DNA from: CBDATA01 sp965215615
GTDB lineage: Bacteria; Acidobacteriota; Vicinamibacteria; Marinacidobacterales; Marinacidobacteraceae
Direction of reading: 5' to 3'
Assembly (NCBI GenBank): GCA_965215615.1
Contig: OZ244068.1
Span: 1,054,001-1,118,000, forward strand
DNA length: 64,000 nt
Part shown: positions 59,643-64,000 of the stretch, in pieces
Numbering within the stretch: the stretch's first letter is position 1
Layout: each line of letters starts with the position of its first letter
Made by a program: the position numbers and the translations under genes
The notes under the pieces: model-generated
Seen by the model: the letters and a program-made list of their open reading frames with translations, nothing else
Told to the model about the DNA's origin: nothing
Databases searched by the model: none

Positions 59643-60206
59643 TCAGACTTCGAGCCCCCAGGTTTCCCAGCCGCCGGGCACCGGCTCGGGGGAGGAGGGG
59701 CGGGCGAAGAGTTCGATCTTTCGTTGTGTCGGAAACATGGCTTCGATGCGGCGGCGCACTTCCCCGGGTTTTCGCGAGTGTTCGCTCCTCGGTGCGTGGA
59801 CGAGTTGACGGACGTTTCTCGCGCCCCGCGGCTGCGGGATACGGCCCCGCTTGAAGACGAGGCAGAGCTCGCACTGGCTCATCGTGTAGAAGCCGGGGTT
59901 GACCCGCTCCTTGTCCCAGACGAAGGCCACCGTGGCCCACTGGAAGCCCCACGCCTTTCCGAGTTCGGTCGCCTGGTCGAGGTGCGGATTCGTTGCCCAC
60001 AGGAAGAGCAGGGAGTTGTCGGCCGCAATTTCCGAAACGGGGAGGGTCTTGAGGTCGTCGAGGGTCACGGTCGGGTAGTGCCGCGCCGCGCCTCCGGAAT
60101 CGCCACTTCCGGGGCCGGCGTGCTGCAACTGGCCCTTGTAGTCCCACGGCGGATCGGCGTAGAGGATGTCGTAGCGGGCATCCGGCAGGTCAGGAAACCG
60201 GGTCAC
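59643..60206 (-). CDS. MT-A70-family adenine N6-methyltransferase
   Basis: 187 residues from GTG 60206, 26 bp after the NYN gene stop. MT-A70 signature ILYADPPWDYKGQ (DPPW), then LFLWATNPHLDQA and late RKPGEVRRRIEAMFP. Members methylate adenine in DNA or RNA. The pairing with a NYN nuclease gene suggests a shared role, perhaps modification plus RNA processing (inference). Confidence 0.9.
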   Translation of the reverse strand: MTRFPDLPDARYDILYADPPWDYKGQLQHAGPGSGDSGGAARHYPTVTLDDLKTLPVSEIAADNSLLFLWATNPHLDQATELGKAWGFQWATVAFVWDKERVNPGFYTMSQCELCLVFKRGRIPQPRGARNVRQLVHAPRSEHSRKPGEVRRRIEAMFPTQRKIELFARPSSPEPVPGGWETWGLEV

Positions 60207-60232
60207 GACGCTCGCTCCCGGCCAGCTCGACG

Positions 60233-60859
60233 TTACGCCCGCTTCCGCCGCGAGAGGTCGAGATCGTGCTGCTTTCTCGGCTGGGCGAGTTCGTGGCCAT
60301 CCCGCGACGGGTTCAGATAGGTGATCGACCAGTAGAAGTCGTCGAGCGGAACGAAGACTCCGTTTTTCTCGGCCCACTCCCGCATCCGCGGGTTGCACGC
60401 GTGCTCCCAGGAGAGGATTTCAACTCGCCAGTTGCGGCGATGCATTCGCTCCAGAGTGCTGTGGAAGCCGTATCCCTCCCGATACCCCGCGCCATCGCCA
60501 GTGAGCAGGACGACGCTCCCGGGGTCGCCGTTGTTGTCGAGCGCATCCTCCAACATCTTCAACTGAAGATAGCGGTCGGGAACCTCCTGCTCTCCCCGCG
60601 CCGGGTCGCCCCGGTCGAAGAGCTGCACTTCGACACCGAGGTTCTCCATCCGATTCCAGAGTTGACGCAGCTCGGGCGGGACCGAGCCGGCCGCGACCGC
60701 CCGGGCGACATCGCGATCAGCATGCGCTAGACGAAGCAGGTTCTCGAAGTGGATGCGAACCCGGTGGCGCGCGTGGGGTCCGGCTTCCCGCTCTTCGGCG
60801 TGGCGCTGAGCTTCGATGAAGATGTTGGAGTTATCCCAATAAACGAAGACCGATTCCAT
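60233..60859 (-). CDS. NYN-domain (PIN-like) ribonuclease
   Basis: 208 residues. NYN/PIN-like nuclease motifs: VYWDNSNIFIEA (first Asp), a basic/acidic middle, LKMLEDALDNN and VVLLTGDGAGYREGYGF (later Asp pair). These bind metal and cut RNA. Shine-Dalgarno AGGAGGG lies about 10 nt upstream of the ATG, with TAGGAT further upstream. Co-transcribed with the MT-A70 gene. Confidence 0.85.
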   Translation of the reverse strand: MESVFVYWDNSNIFIEAQRHAEEREAGPHARHRVRIHFENLLRLAHADRDVARAVAAGSVPPELRQLWNRMENLGVEVQLFDRGDPARGEQEVPDRYLQLKMLEDALDNNGDPGSVVLLTGDGAGYREGYGFHSTLERMHRRNWRVEILSWEHACNPRMREWAEKNGVFVPLDDFYWSITYLNPSRDGHELAQPRKQHDLDLSRRKRA

Positions 60860-60904
60860 CGCGCAGTCCGCCCTCCTGGCCGGAAATCCTAATCCCCGGG
60901 CCGG

Positions 60905-62326
60905 CTACTCCACCCGGGCCGGGCTTTTGGCCATGTAGCTCTGCCAGGCGAACCAGTAGGCCATGTGGCCGGGGAGGCGCGCGAGGGTTTCGCCTCCGGG
61001 GCCGGTGAGGAAGTCCTCGCCCACTGTCCAGGTTTCTCCTTCGCTTTCGATCCGGCCCCGCTCGCCGGCGGAGAAAGTCCGGCCTTCCGAGCGGTAGGCG
61101 CGCACCGTTTCAGTCGCGGCGTTCCCGATCAGCACCACCGGGAGATCGCCCACCCGGTCATGCAGAACCGGGTTCGCCTCGAAGAGCGAGAGCGCCCATG
61201 CCATTTCGTTGTCCTTGTCACGCAGGACATAGACGCGGTCCTTCGGGTCGAGACGGCGGTCGCGGATCACCACCGGGAACATGAGTTCCGGGCTTCGGAA
61301 ATAGGCCCCGTAGGGCTGGCCGGGTCGGTAATCGCGCTCGTGTCCGGTGTCGAGCGAGAGGACCGTGGTGTCGGGGTGGGATGTCCGCCAGTCCTCCCAA
61401 CGGGTGATGACCACCGGGAGCACCCGCAGCCGGATGCCCGAGCCGGTGAGTTCGCCCACCACCGGCCGTCCGGTGAACTGGTTCCAGAGGGAGTTCGTCT
61501 CCTCGTCGTACATGAGCTTGTTCGAGCGGTAGAGGAGGCCGGACGAGCCGAAAACGAGGGGTTCACGCCGGCCGGGCACCCGGGTGTCGAACAGGATGGC
61601 CGACCCGCAGAGCGTGCAGTAGGCGAGGGACACCGGGATGCCGCCGATCACGTCGTTGAACATCTCGTGCCAGTCGAGGATGCGGAGCGGATAGGCGCGG
61701 GCATCGCCCCGAATCCTTACGCCGAAGACCAGCTCGCCGGGGGTGAGGTAGCCCGCCTGGTCCGCCGGGATGCGAGGTGGATTGGTGAGCGCCGGGATGC
61801 CGTCCTTTTTCACCCCGCCCCAGACGATTTCCTCGAGGCGGATCTCGTGTTTCACGCCCCGATGGACGAAATCCCGAAAGGCCGGGTCGATGCCGGCGAG
61901 GATGTCCGCCTTGAAGGCATCGAAACCGCGAAACGGCTGGATTTCGCTGTGGGTTTCCTGCCATTCGGTCCACGCCTTCCAGTCGCGGCCGATGTTCGTC
62001 CGGGCGAGTCGCTGGAGCGCCCGCAGCAACTGCCCGTCCTCGTCGGGGAGCACCCGCAGGACGGCGATGAACGCCGGAACCACGTCGCGCTGGTCCCGTT
62101 CCACCAGAGTGGCGAGAGCGCGGGTTCGCCCCGGCCCCGGCCTCCCGAAGAGTGCCGAGCGGACCAGTTGCTCAACCTGGCGAAAATCGGATGGCCCGAA
62201 TCGATCGCCGAAGGGATCCTCTCCGAAAGTTTCTCCAAAAGGGTCGCCCGGCTCCTGCGGAAACGGCTGTCCCGCAGCGACTGCCGGAAGCAACCCGATC
62301 AGCAGGAGAAAGGACAGGAGACGCAT
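60905..62326 (-). CDS. DUF3179-domain exported protein
   Basis: 473 residues from ATG 62326 (a GTG at 62335 overlapping the pfkB stop as GTGA is the alternative). Signal peptide 1-18 (ending AVAAGQ). Residues about 150-460 match DUF3179: ALTNPPRIPADQAGYL, GVRIRGDARAYPLRILDWHE, IPVSLAYCTLCGSAI, LYRSNKLMYDEETNSLWNQ. DUF3179 function is unknown; the CTLCGSA segment holds conserved cysteines. Co-transcribed after the PfkB kinase. Confidence 0.86.
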   Translation of the reverse strand: MRLLSFLLLIGLLPAVAAGQPFPQEPGDPFGETFGEDPFGDRFGPSDFRQVEQLVRSALFGRPGPGRTRALATLVERDQRDVVPAFIAVLRVLPDEDGQLLRALQRLARTNIGRDWKAWTEWQETHSEIQPFRGFDAFKADILAGIDPAFRDFVHRGVKHEIRLEEIVWGGVKKDGIPALTNPPRIPADQAGYLTPGELVFGVRIRGDARAYPLRILDWHEMFNDVIGGIPVSLAYCTLCGSAILFDTRVPGRREPLVFGSSGLLYRSNKLMYDEETNSLWNQFTGRPVVGELTGSGIRLRVLPVVITRWEDWRTSHPDTTVLSLDTGHERDYRPGQPYGAYFRSPELMFPVVIRDRRLDPKDRVYVLRDKDNEMAWALSLFEANPVLHDRVGDLPVVLIGNAATETVRAYRSEGRTFSAGERGRIESEGETWTVGEDFLTGPGGETLARLPGHMAYWFAWQSYMAKSPARVE

Positions 62327-62331
62327 CGCGG

Positions 62332-63246
62332 TCACGATAGCGGATCGCCTCCGGCGGGTTGCCACGGCCGCTCCGGCAGGCCGCCGAGACGCTGCGCACA
62401 AGCCGCTCCGAGCGCGTTGCCCTCGAGCAGTTGCTGGCGGAGGTCGCCGCCCGCGAGACGCTCGGCGAGGAACCCGGCCGCGAAGGCATCTCCCGCTCCG
62501 GTGGTGTCGCGGACTCCGAGGATCGGCACCGGAGCCGGAGCCCGGTCGTCTTCGCTCCCGAGGGTTTCGGCACCATCCTCGCCGAGCTTGACGATGACCA
62601 GCGAACCGCCGGCGGCCGCCCGGGTCAGCGCGCCCTGGCGGTCGTAGAGATCGAGTTCGAGGCGGTTCACGAAGACTCCGGTGGAGCAGGCGACCAGCGC
62701 CTCGAACCCCGGCCGACGGGCGAGCCTCTGGTCATATCCGAAATCCCAGAAGATCTCGCCCGGAACGCCACGCCGGGCAAGCGTGCGGAGCGCGCCGAGC
62801 CAGGTTTCCGGCGAGCGGGGCGAGGTCGCGAGGTAAAGGGTGTCCTCGGTGCTCACCGCGTCCTTGCGGAGCAGTGCGCGGACGAGGCGTTCCTCCAGTT
62901 CGGAGTTCACCCCGTCGTAGGTGGCGAACGCGCGATCCTCTCCGCACGAGAGGCAGGCGGTGACGGCGTGTGGTTCGCCGCTTCGCCGCAGGTTCCGGAA
63001 CTCGATACGCTCGGCGCGGAGGGTGGCGGGGGCGCGGGGGGGCAGCGCCGACAGCAGCGAAACCGGGACTCCTTCCGAACAGGCCCACGCCGAAGTGATC
63101 AGCGCGCCGCCGCCAAAGGTGCGGGTGAAATCCGGGGTGCGGATCTCCTCGCCGGGCCGGGGCAGTCGCTCGAGACCGGCGAAGATGATGTCTTCGAAAG
63201 CGTCGCCGGCGACCACCAGTCGCTTCGAGGGAAGGGGCGGACTCAT
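62332..63246 (-). CDS. PfkB-family carbohydrate kinase
   Basis: 304 residues. Ribokinase/PfkB fold: N-terminal VVAGDAFEDI, RTFGGGALITSAWA, and the C-terminal catalytic motif RDTTGAGDAFAAGFLAE (catalytic Asp, anion hole). Phosphorylates a sugar or nucleoside; specificity unknown. TAGCCT lies 7 nt before the ATG and no Shine-Dalgarno is seen. It begins 46 bp from the MITE-like repeat copy B. Confidence 0.88.
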   Translation of the reverse strand: MSPPLPSKRLVVAGDAFEDIIFAGLERLPRPGEEIRTPDFTRTFGGGALITSAWACSEGVPVSLLSALPPRAPATLRAERIEFRNLRRSGEPHAVTACLSCGEDRAFATYDGVNSELEERLVRALLRKDAVSTEDTLYLATSPRSPETWLGALRTLARRGVPGEIFWDFGYDQRLARRPGFEALVACSTGVFVNRLELDLYDRQGALTRAAAGGSLVIVKLGEDGAETLGSEDDRAPAPVPILGVRDTTGAGDAFAAGFLAERLAGGDLRQQLLEGNALGAACAQRLGGLPERPWQPAGGDPLS

Positions 63247-63253
63247 GGCGGAG

Positions 63254-63259
63254 AGGCTA
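63254..63259 (-). promoter_or_regulatory. -10-like TAGCCT, 7 nt before the pfkB-family start
   Basis: On the minus strand TAGCCT, 7 nt, ATG (63246); no Shine-Dalgarno. Confidence 0.4.
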
Positions 63260-63292
63260 CCCGTTCCCGGAACCAGACCCCCGCCCGCTCCC

Positions 63293-63492
63293 AAGAGGCT
63301 GTGGACAAACTGGCGTGAGCACCGAGACGGGTGAGGCGCCCGACTGACAAGGCGCGTGAGTGAGGAGCCCCCACCGGGAGAACTGGCGCAGCGCTATTTC
63401 GAGCGAAACCGGGCGAAGAGCGAGCCGCCATCGAGTGTTCAGGCGGGATGCTTCGCCCGGCGAATGCCGCGTTCGTTTGTCCACAGCCTCTT
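63293..63492 (-). repeat. MITE-like inverted-repeat element, copy B (200 bp)
   Basis: Ends AAGAGGCTGTGGACAAAC and GTTTGTCCACAGCCTCTT, perfect inverted repeats. The interior matches copy A (37811-37995) in reverse orientation over most of its length. Within each copy the two ends match each other better than the other copy's ends do, including the outermost bases. No coding capacity. It separates the divergent PfkB and TraB genes. Confidence 0.8.
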
Positions 63493-63497
63493 AAACT
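63492..63497 (+). promoter_or_regulatory. -10-like TAAACT at the edge of repeat copy B, 7 nt before TraB start
   Basis: TAAACT, 7 nt, ATG (63505); no Shine-Dalgarno. The hexamer begins on the last base of the repeat, so the insertion may have created this promoter. Confidence 0.4.
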
Positions 63498-63504
63498 CCC
63501 CCGG

Positions 63505-64000
63505 ATGCAGGGGGAGCCAGGGGCCGCGACCGATCCCACCGGCGAAGGCCTGGTGCGGAGCATCCGTTCCTCGGAGCGCGAGGTGACGCTCGTGGGAACG
63601 GCTCACATTTCGCCCGAATCGGTGCGTCTCGTGCGGGAAACCATCGAGCAGCTTCGACCGGACGGTGTCTGTATCGAGCTGGACGAAGGTCGCTACGAGA
63701 TGCTGATGCATCCGGAGGCGATCGAGAAGCTGGATCTCCGCGAAGTGATCCGTCAGCGGCGGTTCCTGCCGCTCATGGTCGGGGTTCTGCTCGGTGCCTA
63801 CCAGGCGAGGCTCGGGCTTCGGCTCGGGGTGGAGCCGGGCGCGGAGCTCCGGGAGGCCGCGAAAACGGCGGAGGCAGCGGGCATCCCGGTTCATCTGGTG
63901 GACCGGAACATCCGGACTACGCTGCTGCGCGCCTGGCGGCGTGCCGGCTTCTGGCAGAAGGTTCGGACCCTCTTTCAGGGAGCTGGTCAGGGAGGAGAAG
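63505..64000 (+). CDS. TraB/PrgY-family protein, N-terminal part (runs off window)
   Basis: The first 165 codons are present. VTLVGTAHISPESV, then RPDGVCIELDEGRYEMLM are hallmarks of the TraB/PrgY/TIKI family, predicted membrane metalloproteases. The following helix (RQRRFLPLMVGVLLGAYQ) and GIPVHLVDRNIRTTLLRAW fit that family. The C-terminal membrane domain lies outside the window. Confidence 0.87.
   Translation, partial: MQGEPGAATDPTGEGLVRSIRSSEREVTLVGTAHISPESVRLVRETIEQLRPDGVCIELDEGRYEMLMHPEAIEKLDLREVIRQRRFLPLMVGVLLGAYQARLGLRLGVEPGAELREAAKTAEAAGIPVHLVDRNIRTTLLRAWRRAGFWQKVRTLFQGAGQGGE

Noticed and set aside
63257..63484. Small open frame spanning repeat copy B
   Set aside because: Lies inside the non-coding repeat; the frame is not conserved in copy A.
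1..64000. tRNA, rRNA, CRISPR arrays, prophage or integrase genes
   Set aside because: None recognised on either strand; gaps are short or explained by pseudogenes and repeats.

Overview
High-GC DNA (most codons end in G or C) from a diderm bacterium: there are TonB-dependent receptors, many lipoproteins and Sec signal peptides. The gene mix (receptors with carboxypeptidase-regulatory-like N-termini, CRTAC1/FG-GAP proteins, several PQQ-like beta-propellers, exported creatininase and DUF1028 proteins, and S9, M20 and M28 peptidases) most resembles Acidobacteriota. That placement is inference; no rRNA or tRNA gene was seen. Genes are tightly packed, and about fifteen neighbouring pairs overlap as ATGA, GTGA or TGATG.

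Layout. 1-8.2 kb: edge-truncated receptor, DUF1326/TonB-C lipoprotein, TPR protein, orphan Phd antitoxin with a VapC remnant, then a DUF1028-TPR-CRTAC1-CRTAC1 operon. 8.1-11.7 kb: modABC molybdate transporter downstream of a triple-RidA lipoprotein. 11.8-14.5 kb: lysA, a membrane protein and an exported creatininase. 14.5-15.2 kb: VapBC-type toxin-antitoxin pair. 15.3-22.4 kb: TonB receptor, SDR, M20 peptidase, Tat-type class V aminotransferase and a BASS transporter. 22.3-30.7 kb: a decaying accessory island with an OLD-type nuclease-ATPase, a frameshifted AAA ATPase, a shattered DUF4365 gene, an intact FN3 lipoprotein and a Schlafen/DUF6088 deletion junction. 30.8-35.1 kb: LysE exporter and a PQQ-like/Fe-ADH/PQQ-like operon. 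35.2-37.8 kb: an AccI-like type II restriction-modification system, ending exactly in a MITE-like repeat. 38-45 kb: PQQ-like, S9 peptidase, EF-hand PQQ-like, degenerate Fic, DCC and FAH proteins. 45-48.4 kb: M20 peptidase and lactate permease. 48.4-58.5 kb: mtaB, then a long operon PD40-M28-lepA-hemW-flippase-phr. 58.5-64 kb: tyrA, NYN plus MT-A70, DUF3179, PfkB, a second inverted copy of the repeat, and an edge-truncated TraB protein.

Themes. Much of the window encodes export, scavenging and degradation of peptides and other organics (M20, M28, S9, amidohydrolase, creatininase, DUF1028, TonB uptake) alongside periplasmic redox-type propellers. Defence-type genes are clustered, and many are broken. 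The most general signal is regulatory: many transcription-unit first genes lack a Shine-Dalgarno sequence and instead carry a TANNNT-like -10 hexamer about 6-9 nt before the start codon. This suggests widespread leaderless transcription. Three divergent gene pairs appear to share near-palindromic overlapping -10 elements.
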